Shown piece after piece: positions 18,312 through 27,450 of a stretch of 64,000 nucleotides of DNA (within the stretch, counting starts at the first letter, position 1; each line of letters begins with the position of its first letter). The notes under the pieces were generated by a model. The model had not been told where the DNA came from and made no database searches. It worked only from the letters and a program-made list of their open reading frames with translations. The DNA is from JBCCXZ01 sp965228005 (GTDB taxonomy: Bacteria; Planctomycetota; Planctomycetia; Pirellulales; Lacipirellulaceae). The translations under genes and the position numbers were made by a program. The stretch covers positions 1,178,001 through 1,242,000 of the forward strand of contig CBDDGV010000003.1 of NCBI GenBank assembly GCA_965228005.1, given 5' to 3'.

Positions 18312-18776
18312 ATGCGAGCCCTCATCCAACGCGTCAGCCGAGCCCGCGTCGTCGTCGAGGGCGAAACCACCGGCGAGATCGGCCCCGGCCTCCTGGTGCT
18401 GCTCGGCGTCGCCGTCTCCGACACCGACGCCGAGCGCGACTGGCTCGCCGAGAAGATCATGAACCTCCGCATCTTCGAGGACGACGCCGGCAAAATGAAC
18501 CTGTCGCTCACCGACGTCGGCGGCTCGCTGCTGGTCGTGAGCCAGTTCACGCTCTACGGCGACTGCCGCAAGGGCCGCCGCCCGAGCTTCGTCGACGCCG
18601 CCCCGCCCGAGATGGCGGAGCGGGTCTACGAAGAGTTCGTCGCCGCGACGCGGGGCAGGGGGGTCCCCACCGAAACCGGCCGCTTCCGCATGCACATGGA
18701 GGTCGAGCTGGTGAACGACGGCCCGGTGACGCTGTGGTTGGATACGGATCAGAGAGCTAACGAAGGGAAACCATAA
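18312..18776 (+). CDS. dtd: D-aminoacyl-tRNA deacylase
   Basis: 154 residues, close to the typical 145-150. Removes D-amino acids or glycine mischarged on tRNA, acting as a homodimer in the cytoplasm. Seen: MRALIQRVSRARVVVEG at the N-terminus, the active-site SQFTLYGD with catalytic Thr and Gln, and the Gly-cisPro-type NDGPVTLWLDT near the end. The terminal DQRANEGKP tail is slightly long and its codons contain GAAGGGA, which serves as ribosome site for the next gene. The stop TAA overlaps the following ATG by one nucleotide. Confidence 0.95.
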   Translation: MRALIQRVSRARVVVEGETTGEIGPGLLVLLGVAVSDTDAERDWLAEKIMNLRIFEDDAGKMNLSLTDVGGSLLVVSQFTLYGDCRKGRRPSFVDAAPPEMAERVYEEFVAATRGRGVPTETGRFRMHMEVELVNDGPVTLWLDTDQRANEGKP

Positions 18777-19663
18777 TGCAACTGAATGATCTACTGGAGA
18801 AGGAGGGGCTAAATCCAGAGAAGGTTCTGGTTCTTCGCCATCGCCCACATGAGAAGAGACTTAATAGGGTGTTGCCGTGGTTGGCGGTCGAACGGCATGA
18901 TCTTTTCAACGCTTACCAATCGACGCAGCAGCCACGGGTAGAGAGTGCATTCAAGAAACTCCAAGAAGACGGCTACATTGCCTCATTCATAGGGCTTGAA
19001 CCAAAGCGGGCTCTGTTTGTTGGTGTCTATCACATTGGTGCGTCACGCGCTCTCGATTACGAAGGATTCTGGAAAGTCCCTGCGTATAGGGAGATGAAGC
19101 AGTACGGCATCAAGGGCTGGACGCACGAAGAGAAAGAGAAGAGGAAAGAGATTTTGTACTTCGACCTACGCCCAATCGATTTCTATTCTCAATGGAAAGG
19201 AAGGTTACTGATTGAGTGGCCCTCCCGTGAGATATCCTGGTGGAGGCGGGCACACAAAAATGTCATGAAAGTCATAGCGATTCACGAGGACAGCAGGTTT
19301 GAGAAGGCCATGCCCGACTGGAACGAACTGAATCTCACCTCTCAAGAGTTACAGGTACTACCCCGGGGGTGGCGAGAGAAGCTTGCCCAATGGAGAGGGG
19401 TCTACTTCATTCTCGACTCTAGCGATGGGAAGGGATACGTTGGCTCAGCGTACGGCAAGGACAATATCCTCGGAAGATGGCAGAACTACGCTCAAACAGG
19501 TCACGGCGGTAATCGCAAGCTCCGAAAGCGAGACCCTGCCGATTTCCGATTTAGTATTCTGCAGCGTGTATCGCCCGACTTAGAGCCTCAAGCAGTCATC
19601 GACTTAGAAGCGTCCTGGAAGGAGCGTCTCCACACGCGAGAATACGGTTTGAACGATAACTGA
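18776..19663 (+). CDS. GIY-YIG nuclease-domain protein, low GC
   Basis: 295 residues. The C-terminal 85 residues carry a GIY-YIG endonuclease domain: GVYFILDSSDGKGYVGSA (the GIY and YIG elements as GVY and YVG), a following LGRWQNYAQ with the catalytic-type Arg, and an ASWKERLHTREYGLND end with the conserved Glu and Asn. The N-terminal 200 residues are of unknown fold with a KGRLLIEWPS segment. GIY-YIG enzymes cut or nick DNA in repair, mobile introns and phage defence. The gene is clearly less GC-rich than its neighbours, pointing to acquisition. It is coupled to dtd by 1-nt overlap. Confidence 0.85.
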   Translation: MQLNDLLEKEGLNPEKVLVLRHRPHEKRLNRVLPWLAVERHDLFNAYQSTQQPRVESAFKKLQEDGYIASFIGLEPKRALFVGVYHIGASRALDYEGFWKVPAYREMKQYGIKGWTHEEKEKRKEILYFDLRPIDFYSQWKGRLLIEWPSREISWWRRAHKNVMKVIAIHEDSRFEKAMPDWNELNLTSQELQVLPRGWREKLAQWRGVYFILDSSDGKGYVGSAYGKDNILGRWQNYAQTGHGGNRKLRKRDPADFRFSILQRVSPDLEPQAVIDLEASWKERLHTREYGLNDN

Positions 19664-19727
19664 AAGACTTCGTAGAGCACGGATGCTTAGATATGTAGAT
19701 TTCGAGGTTGTCTGGCTTTCGGGGTGC

Positions 19728-21059
19728 TCACCGCCGCGCAGCCCGGTACTCGGCATGGGTAAACCCCCACACCGACAGCGTCGCCGCCGAGGCGACCAAG
19801 GCAATGAGCGTCATCACCGATCCCCACGCCCCGTCCCCCTCCGAAAGCCGGCCGCCGACGAAGTTGAAGGTCGCGCTGGCTACGAAGCTCAACCCGTCAA
19901 ACAGGCAGACGAGCGTCGCCGAGAAAGGCCCGCCGAACTCGATCGAGAACACGCTCACCGGCACGTAGTACGACGGCGAGATCATGAAGCCGATGCCGAA
20001 GATCATCGCCAGCGCCGCCAGGCAGTTCGACCGCGGATCGAGGCCGAGGCCCGGCAGGAACTTCAAACCGAGCACGCAAGCGGTCGCGCCCACCAGCATC
20101 ACGGTGAGCACGGTGCGGAGCCCCCGCTTCGAGAACCGGTCGTAGAACAGGATCGAGGCGATCAAACCGGCGAGTGAACCGATCGGGAAGGCGGAAGAGG
20201 CCATCGTTGCGTCGGCGACCGAGAGCCGGTGGACCTGCGTGAGGTACATCGGCAGGAAGTCGAGCACCGCCATCAGCACCGTGAGCGACATGAGCATGAC
20301 CGCCATCAGCCAGCAGCGGCCACTCCGGCTGAAGGCCACGAGCGCCGAAACCAGTGAAAGGCCGATCAGCGGGTGCGAGCTCCTCGACTCCAGCACCCGG
20401 GCCGACTCCGCCGCGTGCTCGTCTTCCTCGTCGCCTCCCCCGGCTGGGCCGTCGTCCGTCAGGAAGTCTGGGTCGGACGGCTGCTCGCTCAAGGCGAAGT
20501 AGCAGAGCACCCCGATCAGCAACGAGCCCGCGGCCGCCGCCCCGGCCACCCAACGCCAGTGGACCATCGACAGCAGCCACCCGAAGAAGAGGGTGCCCGT
20601 CACCACGCTCGCCCGGGAGCTGGTGGAGACGATCGACCACACACGGCCGTAATTCTTGGGGTGGTACCAGTTGCCGACGAGCTTGGTCATCCCCGGCCAC
20701 CCCGCCGACTTGGCGCCGTAGAGCAGGAAGCTGAACGCGATGAACGCGCCGACGTTGGGCGACAGCCCGAAGGCGATCAGCAGTGCGGCGGAGAGCACGA
20801 TGCCCAGCAGGAACGTGGCCCGGCCCCCGATCCGGTCGCCCAGCGGCCCCCACACGAGCTTCCCCGTCGCGGCCCCGATCGTGCCGTAGCCCAGGAAGTC
20901 GCCGATGTCGCTGTTGGTGACCGAGAGGCTCGGGTCCTCGCGGATCGCCGCGCTGAGGATGGTCACCATCTGCCGGCAGACCATCATCGCCCCGTAGCCC
21001 AAATACATGCCGGCGAGGATCTTCACCTGTTGGCGGAAGCGGTCTCGGGGCGGGGTCAT
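19728..21059 (-). CDS. MFS transporter, OPA (GlpT-like) type
   Basis: 443 residues, twelve hydrophobic helices with a long acidic central loop (DDGPAGGGDEEDEHAAESA). The N-terminal MYLGYGAMMVCRQMV and the following GDFLGYGTIGAATGKLVWG resemble the first helices of organophosphate:phosphate antiporters, which exchange sugar phosphates or glycerol-3-phosphate for phosphate. The substrate cannot be assigned. The ATG giving MTPPRDRFRQQ is preferred to an upstream Met because the upstream residues read through the promoter region of the divergent gene. No cotranscribed metabolic genes. Confidence 0.84.
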   Translation of the reverse strand: MTPPRDRFRQQVKILAGMYLGYGAMMVCRQMVTILSAAIREDPSLSVTNSDIGDFLGYGTIGAATGKLVWGPLGDRIGGRATFLLGIVLSAALLIAFGLSPNVGAFIAFSFLLYGAKSAGWPGMTKLVGNWYHPKNYGRVWSIVSTSSRASVVTGTLFFGWLLSMVHWRWVAGAAAAGSLLIGVLCYFALSEQPSDPDFLTDDGPAGGGDEEDEHAAESARVLESRSSHPLIGLSLVSALVAFSRSGRCWLMAVMLMSLTVLMAVLDFLPMYLTQVHRLSVADATMASSAFPIGSLAGLIASILFYDRFSKRGLRTVLTVMLVGATACVLGLKFLPGLGLDPRSNCLAALAMIFGIGFMISPSYYVPVSVFSIEFGGPFSATLVCLFDGLSFVASATFNFVGGRLSEGDGAWGSVMTLIALVASAATLSVWGFTHAEYRAARR

Positions 21060-21195
21060 GCCCAGATGATAGACCAGGGGCGACCCCAACAGAAGGAAAG
21101 CGGATTCAGCAACGACCGCCGTGGTGCTGGTCGACAAGCCGCGGGTTGTGAGAAAAGATGCCTCTACCAAGACAACCTGCATCTCCGATCCGGCC

Positions 21196-21996
21196 ATGCT
21201 GAAAGTAGTAAGCTCTCTCCCGTTGCTCCTCATGCCGCTCGCCGCCGCTTGCGACGCCGCGGCGCAGGCAGTGGCTGAGAATGCCTGGATGGCCGAAGAG
21301 GCACGGCAGGCGGTGGCCGTCGACCGCGAGCATTTCTACGCCATCACCGACGCCGCCATCGGCAAGTACAGCCGCCAAACGGGCCGGCGGGTCGCTCAGT
21401 GGCGGGCGAGCGAGCACGAGCCGCTCGTGCACCTAAACTCGGGCGTCGTTCGCGAAGGGCGACTCTACACGGCCCATTCCAACTACCCCGCAGCGCCGCC
21501 AACCAGTTCGGTCGAGGTCTTCGACACGTCGGACCTGCGTCACGCCGAATCGCACAGCTTCGGCGTCAGCGACGGTTGGCTGACGGTCGTCGACCGCCAC
21601 GAAGGCGCCTGGTGGGCCGTGTTCGCCCACTACTCAAAGCGCGTGCCCGACGGCCCGCACGCGAAGCCTTCGGAGTACACTGAGCTGGTGCGTTACGACA
21701 ACCGCTGGCGAAGGACCGGCGGCTGGGTCTTCCCCGCCGAGGTGATCGAACGCTTGGAGCCCAACAGCGTCTCGGGCGCGGCATGGGGCCCCGAGGGAAG
21801 CCTCTGGGCGACCGGCCACGACCGGGGCGAGGTCTACCAAATCGCCCTGCCTCAATCCGGGTCGAGGCTGACGCTGCTCAAGACGCGCCCCGCCCCGATT
21901 GCCGGCCAGGGGATCGCCTGGGACCCAGCCGACCCGGGCGTCCTGTGGGGCATCCGCAGGCCAACCCGTGAGGTGGTGAGATTCCGCCTCCCATAG
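21196..21996 (+). CDS. Secreted beta-propeller-like protein
   Basis: 266 residues. Signal peptide LPLLLMPLAAACDAAAQA follows the chosen ATG. The mature part has recurring strands of the style VAVDREHFYAITDAAIGKYS, GRLYTAHSNYP, VSGAAWGPEGSLWATGHDRG and GIAWDPADPGVLWGIRR, spaced about 45-50 residues, as in six-bladed NHL/SMP-30-like propellers. Probably acts outside the cytoplasm. There is no catalytic signature, so the role is unknown. The gene is divergent from the MFS transporter gene with 136 nt between starts. Confidence 0.68.
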   Translation: MLKVVSSLPLLLMPLAAACDAAAQAVAENAWMAEEARQAVAVDREHFYAITDAAIGKYSRQTGRRVAQWRASEHEPLVHLNSGVVREGRLYTAHSNYPAAPPTSSVEVFDTSDLRHAESHSFGVSDGWLTVVDRHEGAWWAVFAHYSKRVPDGPHAKPSEYTELVRYDNRWRRTGGWVFPAEVIERLEPNSVSGAAWGPEGSLWATGHDRGEVYQIALPQSGSRLTLLKTRPAPIAGQGIAWDPADPGVLWGIRRPTREVVRFRLP

Positions 21997-22061
21997 CTAT
22001 GCCTCTCACGCCATGTTGGTCCTGTTGCAGACGGGAATCCAGCACGTCGGAACTGGGCCTT

Positions 22062-22448
22062 TTAGCCACCGTCCATCCCCGGCGCTTCGGTCACGACAAT
22101 CTCCAACCGAGCAATCTTCCCTTCCCGTAGGTCAAACAAGTCGTACCCCTTCACCGGCGAAGGGAACGACGGCGCCGTGCACGTCCACTCCGCACGCACC
22201 AGCGGTCCGTCCAGGTCGATCCGGTTTACTTCTAGCTTGATGTCTGGCGTCGGCTGCTCGAGCGTACAGCGGAAGCTCTCCCGGATCTCGCCGATCCCGT
22301 TCCGCGTCTCTGGCTTGCCCGTGAACGGGTCGACCATCACCGCGTCGTCCGCGAATAGGCTCATTAACTCCTCGTGACCCGCCTCGCCGGCCTGCATCGC
22401 CCGGAAGAACCGGTGGACGAACTCGCATTGTGCTTCATCTGCTGCCAT
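22062..22448 (-). CDS. NTF2-like / SnoaL-like protein
   Basis: 128 residues, the size of one NTF2-like cone domain. Seen: FFRAMQAGEAGHEELMSLFADDAVMVDPF (helix then the conserved Asp-rich strand; only the first part is diagnostic), TRNGIGEIRESF, and a terminal LFDLREGKIARLEIV, which is the usual last strand of the fold. AGAAGGGAA precedes the ATG. Members are enzymes (isomerases, cyclases, dehydratases) or small-ligand binders; nothing here fixes which. It is divergent from a LuxR-type regulator gene 45 nt away, which may control it. Confidence 0.78.
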   Translation of the reverse strand: MAADEAQCEFVHRFFRAMQAGEAGHEELMSLFADDAVMVDPFTGKPETRNGIGEIRESFRCTLEQPTPDIKLEVNRIDLDGPLVRAEWTCTAPSFPSPVKGYDLFDLREGKIARLEIVVTEAPGMDGG

Positions 22449-22493
22449 ACTGCGTTCCCTTCTGGAATGTTGATTCTTGAATCGGAAGCCGAT

Positions 22494-22928
22494 ATGCCCG
22501 GCCACTACCCGCCGCTTGATCAGGAGTCGCTAGTCAAGCTCCGCAAGCTCGTCGATGAGCTTCAGGCACACAACGGCGTCAGCGTGCAGATGCCTAAGCT
22601 GGTCGAACTCGCCGGCGCATTCCAGGCCGACGCCGGGCTGACAATCGACTTAGACGCCGCCGCCGAGATCGGCCAACCACTCGTAGTCGTCCGCGCCGCA
22701 GAGCATGCCAAACGCCCCGCATGGGCCGATTGCCTCTCACCGCGAGAGCTAGAGGTCGCCGCACTCGTCGCCGCCGGCCTCTCGAACAAACAAGTCGCCT
22801 CCCGGCTCTACATCTCCGTGGCCACGGTCAAAGACCACGTCCACCACATCCTCGTGAAGGCGGAACTCTCGAATCGGTCGGCCCTCGCCGCCCAGTGGCC
22901 GACATCGCATCCACGAGAAGCAGGGTAG
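22494..22928 (+). CDS. Small LuxR-type transcriptional regulator
   Basis: 144 residues from an ATG preceded by CGGAAG; a second ATG 27 nt upstream is also possible. The C-terminal 60 residues are a GerE/LuxR helix-turn-helix: LSPRELEVAALVAAGLSNKQ then a VATVKDHVHHIL recognition helix. The N-terminal 80 residues are helical but show no receiver phosphorylation site and no autoinducer domain, so the signal is unknown. Starts only 45 nt from the divergent NTF2-like gene, the usual arrangement for local control. Confidence 0.83.
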   Translation: MPGHYPPLDQESLVKLRKLVDELQAHNGVSVQMPKLVELAGAFQADAGLTIDLDAAAEIGQPLVVVRAAEHAKRPAWADCLSPRELEVAALVAAGLSNKQVASRLYISVATVKDHVHHILVKAELSNRSALAAQWPTSHPREAG

Positions 22929-23010
22929 CCAACAGCGCAAACCGCGGCATATCCATCTTTGGATGGATTTTCTGTTGAGGTAGCGAAAGGCCCTAATCCC
23001 AGCGCAACGA

Positions 23011-23994
23011 GTGCATTGTTTCGTGAACGTGAACACCGCCCTCATCCAGTCGCCGAGCGTAGCCGCCGAGATCATCCGCAACGGCGGACTCGTCGCGTTC
23101 CCCACCGAGACCGTCTTCGGCCTCGGCGTCGACGCCACGAACGAGGCGGCGGTGCGAAAGCTGTTCGAAGCGAAGGGCCGCCCGAACACCAACCCCCTGA
23201 TCGTCCACGTCGCCGACGCCGCTGACTGGTCCAGCGCGGCGGCCACGCTCACGCCCTCCGCCGAAGCGCTCCTCGCAGAGTTCGCGCCGGGGCCGCTAAC
23301 GGTGGTGCTGCCGAAGCGCCCCGAAGTGTCGCAAATGGTGACCGCCGGGCTCGAGACGGTTGGCGTCCGCGTGCCGGATCACCCGGTTGCTCAAGAGGTG
23401 CTCCGACTCGCCGGTACGCCCGTGGCCGCCCCGTCGGCGAACCGCTCCGGCCGACCCAGCGGCACCCGCTGGCGGACGGTGCTGGAAGACCTCGACGGCC
23501 GCGTCGACGCCGTCTACCGCCAAGACGGCCCTGCCATCGGCGTTGAGTCCACGGTCGTCGACTGCACCGGCCCCGCCGCCACGGTCCTCCGCCCCGGCGC
23601 GGTGACGCTCGATGCCATCCGCCGCGTCATCCCTGACGCCCGCGAAGCGACCGGCGAAGCCACCAGAGAATCTTCCAGCGAAGTCCGCTCCCCCGGCACG
23701 CTCCACCCGCACTACCAGCCGCAGGCCGAGGTGCGTCTGATCGACTCCCCCGAGTCGATCGATCCCTCCAGCGGAAACCGTATTGCCTACTGCGGACTGC
23801 TGCCCGTCGAAGAAGGAACCCTAGCATTCAGCGCCGTCTTCGAAACGCTCGACGACTACGCCACCGGATTCTACGAGTTCCTCCGCGAAGCCGACCGCCG
23901 CGGTGCGACTCTCATCTGCATCCAAAGGGCGCCCGACCAGGGCATTGGCCACGCCCTCCGAGACCGCCAACGACGCGCCGCCGGCGAACGGTGA
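23011..23994 (+). CDS. tsaC: L-threonylcarbamoyladenylate synthase (Sua5 type)
   Basis: 327 residues; makes threonylcarbamoyl-AMP from threonine, bicarbonate and ATP for the t6A modification of tRNAs reading ANN codons. Seen: GGLVAFPTETVFGLGVDA, the KGRPNTNPLIVHV segment, FAPGPLTVVLP, and SANRSGRPSGT, all hallmarks of the YrdC/Sua5 catalytic domain. It continues past this domain (PGTLHPHYQP, then about 100 residues), so it is the longer Sua5 form with a C-terminal regulatory domain. The GTG start is uncertain: GTG codons 12 and 18 nt downstream also fit, and no clear ribosome site decides. Confidence 0.92.
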   Translation: MHCFVNVNTALIQSPSVAAEIIRNGGLVAFPTETVFGLGVDATNEAAVRKLFEAKGRPNTNPLIVHVADAADWSSAAATLTPSAEALLAEFAPGPLTVVLPKRPEVSQMVTAGLETVGVRVPDHPVAQEVLRLAGTPVAAPSANRSGRPSGTRWRTVLEDLDGRVDAVYRQDGPAIGVESTVVDCTGPAATVLRPGAVTLDAIRRVIPDAREATGEATRESSSEVRSPGTLHPHYQPQAEVRLIDSPESIDPSSGNRIAYCGLLPVEEGTLAFSAVFETLDDYATGFYEFLREADRRGATLICIQRAPDQGIGHALRDRQRRAAGER

Positions 23995-24189
23995 GGGGAC
24001 ATGTCCGTCCATTCGTCAAGTAGTTCGATGCGTATGACGTCTTGTCTCTTCACGCTCCCGAGGGTACGCCTGTGATATCTCGGGTCTACGACTACCCACC
24101 TGTAAACCGAAGCTCAGCACTCTGGCTTTTCGAAGACCGCGCAACACTGCAATCGATGACCTCGGCTGAATGTGAATGGAGACATCGCC

Positions 24190-25605
24190 ATGCGTTACTC
24201 ATGTATCTTGCTCGCGCTGATTTTCACTTGTGTGCCCTTCGTGCATGTCGATGCAGGAGAGTTGATAGGCCAAACAGCTGCCATGCCGTTCGGCGTGGCC
24301 GGTAAGTTCAAGATGCTCTACGACGCGCGGCAGCGCCCGCAGTCAGTGTTGATCAACGGTCGTCTCTTCATCGTCTACAACGGGGACGCACAGCCCAGCA
24401 AGAGTCGCGAAGGTAGGGCGTACCCAATGCTCATCACCTACGACCCCGATAGCCGACAGTTCTCTGACTCCACTCGGCTTGGTGCCAGCAGCACCGATCA
24501 TCACTTTAGCCCGATCCTCTGGGCAGACGAAGGTGACAACCTTCACGTGCTGTATGGCTGCCACAAGACTCCCGGAGTCCATCTGGTATCTCGCAGGCCA
24601 TTGAGTAAGGAGATGGTTGAGATTGAGTGGGATGAGTTGCCGTCAATCGCCCCCCAGATGTCCTACCCGACGGTCTTCAGAATCTCGGGCAACCGAGAGC
24701 TGATCTACTACCGAACGGGCGGCCATACCAGCTCTTGGACCTACCGCATCAGTGATGACAACGGCCGCACATGGACGGGCCCGGAGCGAGACGTGACCGA
24801 CCTCGACAGCCGCGGCAGAGTGGATTGGTCGTCCTACCATACGACGCTGCCGAGCAGGGACGGCCGGACTCTTCACGTGGCGTACAGCGACTACGACGAC
24901 AACAAACGACACTCCCGAGATGCGAAGCGACTCTACAACCCACGCTACAACCGCACGGTGTCAAACCAATGGAAGTACAACCTTTCCTACGTCAGGATTG
25001 ATCTGCTATCGCACGAAGTGAGGAATTCAGATGAGGCGGTATTGCGAACGCCGATCGACATCGATTACTCGAAGGAATACTGTCAGATTTGGGATACCGA
25101 ATGGCGGGGCGCCGGTGTCCCGCCCGCCGTTTGCCTCGACCGCAACGGCGATCCGGCCTTCTTGCACGTCCTGTCCGAGAGCGACATCGAGTCCCATCGG
25201 TATTACTACGTGTGTCGAAAGAACGGCCGCTGGGCGCAGTCGCCGATATGCGAGTCCAATCACCAATGGAACAGCGGCCACCTAAGCCGCAACGAAGACG
25301 GCGCTATCCGTGCGTACGTCGTCGTCGGCGAAGGCTACTTGAAAGGCGGTTACATGGACCGGCACGGCGGAGGCCGGATCGAAGAGTGGGTGTCACGCGA
25401 CGAAGGTAACACTTGGAGCAAGCGGCGACAGGTCTCGCCAGAGCAACAAGAGTACGCAGGCTGGCGTTTCAACAACGTGCAACCCGTAGTGCGCCCCGAT
25501 GGTTCGCAGGTCGAGGGCATGCTCCTCTTCTACGGCTGGCGCGACGCCGAAGAACCCGACGCGAGGGCGTTCCTAGTACATGAGTCGTCGTCGGTGGGCG
25601 GTTAG
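24190..25605 (+). CDS. Secreted BNR-repeat (BNR_4-like) protein
   Basis: 471 residues. The ATG 7 nt after a GGAGA run is chosen; it begins a clean signal peptide (YSCILLALIFTCVPFVHVDA). The body shows sialidase-type Asp-box-like turns (SDDNGRTWTGP, SRDEGNTWSKR) and a DHHFSPILWADEGDNLHVLYG segment, placing it with BNR_4 seven-bladed propellers. That family includes polysaccharide lyases of the ulvan-lyase type as well as non-catalytic proteins, so exported glycan handling is the best guess. The catalytic His/Tyr of the lyases cannot be confirmed by eye. GC is somewhat lower than average here. Confidence 0.78.
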   Translation: MRYSCILLALIFTCVPFVHVDAGELIGQTAAMPFGVAGKFKMLYDARQRPQSVLINGRLFIVYNGDAQPSKSREGRAYPMLITYDPDSRQFSDSTRLGASSTDHHFSPILWADEGDNLHVLYGCHKTPGVHLVSRRPLSKEMVEIEWDELPSIAPQMSYPTVFRISGNRELIYYRTGGHTSSWTYRISDDNGRTWTGPERDVTDLDSRGRVDWSSYHTTLPSRDGRTLHVAYSDYDDNKRHSRDAKRLYNPRYNRTVSNQWKYNLSYVRIDLLSHEVRNSDEAVLRTPIDIDYSKEYCQIWDTEWRGAGVPPAVCLDRNGDPAFLHVLSESDIESHRYYYVCRKNGRWAQSPICESNHQWNSGHLSRNEDGAIRAYVVVGEGYLKGGYMDRHGGGRIEEWVSRDEGNTWSKRRQVSPEQQEYAGWRFNNVQPVVRPDGSQVEGMLLFYGWRDAEEPDARAFLVHESSSVGG

Positions 25606-25702
25606 TAAGGCGCCGCACGGAGGAGGGCGGTTGTTAGCTGCCATCAGTTACAATCCGACCACAATGAATGATGAGTGAAAGTAAGTACCCTGCGCTACTA
25701 CG

Positions 25703-26398
25703 CTACTGAGCGCTGCGTATAAGCCTTGAGTAGCTCGGAGCGGTCGTTATGCCAAGGCAGGCAAGCCACAACGCGCAAGGTTCCGGAACGACCGTAATGA
25801 GGACTTTGTAATCGGAGTTAGAGTCGACGTTGTCGCGGTACAACGAATCGTGTGCAGCTACGAAGAGATGAGTTGCGCCCTCTGGTACCGTTATCAGTAC
25901 GCCATCCGGCTCGTCGGGAGATGTGCCGGCGATCAAGAAGTCCTCGGCTATGTTCGTGCCGATTCCGTCGAAAAAGGTTGGCAATGAATCGAAGTCCACG
26001 CCGGCATCAATTGCGTCTTCGACGCGACTAGTGAAACGCGGCGACCGCAAGGTTGGCGTCGAGCTGAAGATTCCGATTGTGTCGGACGAAGAGTTGTCAG
26101 GAAGGGTGGATCGAAAACTGAAGCCCCCCAGCCGCTGAATGTAGAGCACGTCCTGGGGCGAGGCGCCAAATCCAGCGAGCTCTAGCGGAATGCTGTCCAG
26201 AGCATCGTCTCTGTTGGTCCGTAGAAAGGTAGCGCGAGGGTCTAGGTCTACCAGCACCTGCTTCGCAGTCGCGGAGCCGCCCTGCAGTAGGCCGAAGCAC
26301 AAGGCGATTGCAACGGCGAGGCACCCGCAACGAATGCGTGAGTGCACAGGACAGGAGTGGTGCACCCACGAAGTGAGTGTGTCGAAGAGCCAGTTCAT
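25703..26398 (-). CDS. Secreted protein with PEP-CTERM-like end
   Basis: 231 residues. The N-terminus has a long charged lead followed by a hydrophobic stretch (CLAVAIALCFGLLQGGSATA). The C-terminal 28 residues read VVPEPCALWLACLGI, then a short polar/basic end containing SRLIRSAQ: the PEP motif, hydrophobic helix and basic tail typical of exosortase substrates, although the helix is short. The middle is Asp/Ser/Thr-rich without a recognised domain. PEP-CTERM proteins are sorted to the cell surface by exosortase; no exosortase gene is in this window. GC is lower than neighbours, and the gene lies next to a lower-GC BNR gene. Confidence 0.68.
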   Translation of the reverse strand: MNWLFDTLTSWVHHSCPVHSRIRCGCLAVAIALCFGLLQGGSATAKQVLVDLDPRATFLRTNRDDALDSIPLELAGFGASPQDVLYIQRLGGFSFRSTLPDNSSSDTIGIFSSTPTLRSPRFTSRVEDAIDAGVDFDSLPTFFDGIGTNIAEDFLIAGTSPDEPDGVLITVPEGATHLFVAAHDSLYRDNVDSNSDYKVLITVVPEPCALWLACLGITTAPSYSRLIRSAQ

Positions 26399-26628
26399 AA
26401 ACCTGTTCCGATGTTCTTGTGCATTCGACGCGGAAAACCAAGTCGCTTCATGGTCAATAGGACTCTTTGGAGGGTATTAGAGTCCAAGGTAGCCGTTGGC
26501 CACCCGAGATTCAAACTAGCGGGCAGCCCTCGTTGATGAGGTCCCTGCCGTCGCAATCGGAGTCGGCCGCAGTCTAGACCCATCAGCCGCCAGATGCGGC
26601 GCCGCTCCATTAGAACGAGCGTGACTAG

Positions 26629-27450
26629 CTACCGCTGCTCGCTGAACCGCCGCCAGATGCGACGCGCCGTGTCGTAGATGTTCCGGTCGCCCTCGAGGCC
26701 CGCCTCTTCGGTCGTCGGCGTTACGCCGGCGGCTAACGCGTTTGGGTCAATGGATTCGGTAACCGGCGCCCCGCCGTTCCAGTACTCTTTCGCCCGCGCT
26801 ATCGCCGGACGCTCGCCGTAGCGCTCCATCACCATCGGCTCGCCCAGGATCATCACCACGATGATCGCCAGCTTGCCGTACGCGGAGATGTTCGACCAGG
26901 TGCTCTTGCCCCACAGCTTCAGCGCCGTGCCCGCCGACTTCTTCAGCCGCAGGCCCCGCACGTCCACCGAATAGATCTCGTCCAGCGTCAGGTGCGAGAG
27001 CACCCCCAGCATCACGCCGACCGCCTTGAAGTAACGCAGGTGCAGGTCGGCCGTGTTCGAGAGCAGGAACGCCAGCCCGCCGAAGATGAGGATCGCCGGG
27101 ATGCTGTGGAACATCCCCCGGTGCACGGTGTACTTGGCGATCATCTTCGCCACCGCGAACCGCACGAACAAGTAGCTCCCCATGCCGGCGAGCACGATCT
27201 GCTCGTGGTTCAGCCCCAGCGTCTGCAGCCGCGGCAGCATCATCATCGGGACCACCGCCGCTGCGAGCGCCATCGACTCGCGGAAGGGGATGCCCGAGTC
27301 GCTGTCGATGTCCGGCAGCATGCCGCCCACGCCGCAGAGCCCGCCCGCGATGAGCGCCGACTCCCACGGCACGCCCATGTACATCCCCGCCGCGGCGTAG
27401 CCCACGCCGAGGACGCTGCTGGTCGTCACGTGTGTCTTGAAATCAGCCAT
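26629..27450 (-). CDS. YdjM-like membrane-bound metal-dependent hydrolase
   Basis: 273 residues from an ATG giving MADFKTHVTTSS. Seen: the N-terminal H and GGMLPDIDSDSG (metal-binding DxD), a later VHRGMFHSIPA with HRGxxHS, and a SHLTLDEI segment, the signature set of the YdjM/DUF457 family of membrane-bound putative metallohydrolases; about five hydrophobic helices are present. In E. coli ydjM is part of the LexA regulon, but no LexA box is visible here. Two internal segments of this protein (GLCGVGGMLPDIDSD and the HRGMFHSIP helix) contain the likely metal ligands. The substrate is unknown. Confidence 0.86.
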   Translation of the reverse strand: MADFKTHVTTSSVLGVGYAAAGMYMGVPWESALIAGGLCGVGGMLPDIDSDSGIPFRESMALAAAVVPMMMLPRLQTLGLNHEQIVLAGMGSYLFVRFAVAKMIAKYTVHRGMFHSIPAILIFGGLAFLLSNTADLHLRYFKAVGVMLGVLSHLTLDEIYSVDVRGLRLKKSAGTALKLWGKSTWSNISAYGKLAIIVVMILGEPMVMERYGERPAIARAKEYWNGGAPVTESIDPNALAAGVTPTTEEAGLEGDRNIYDTARRIWRRFSEQR

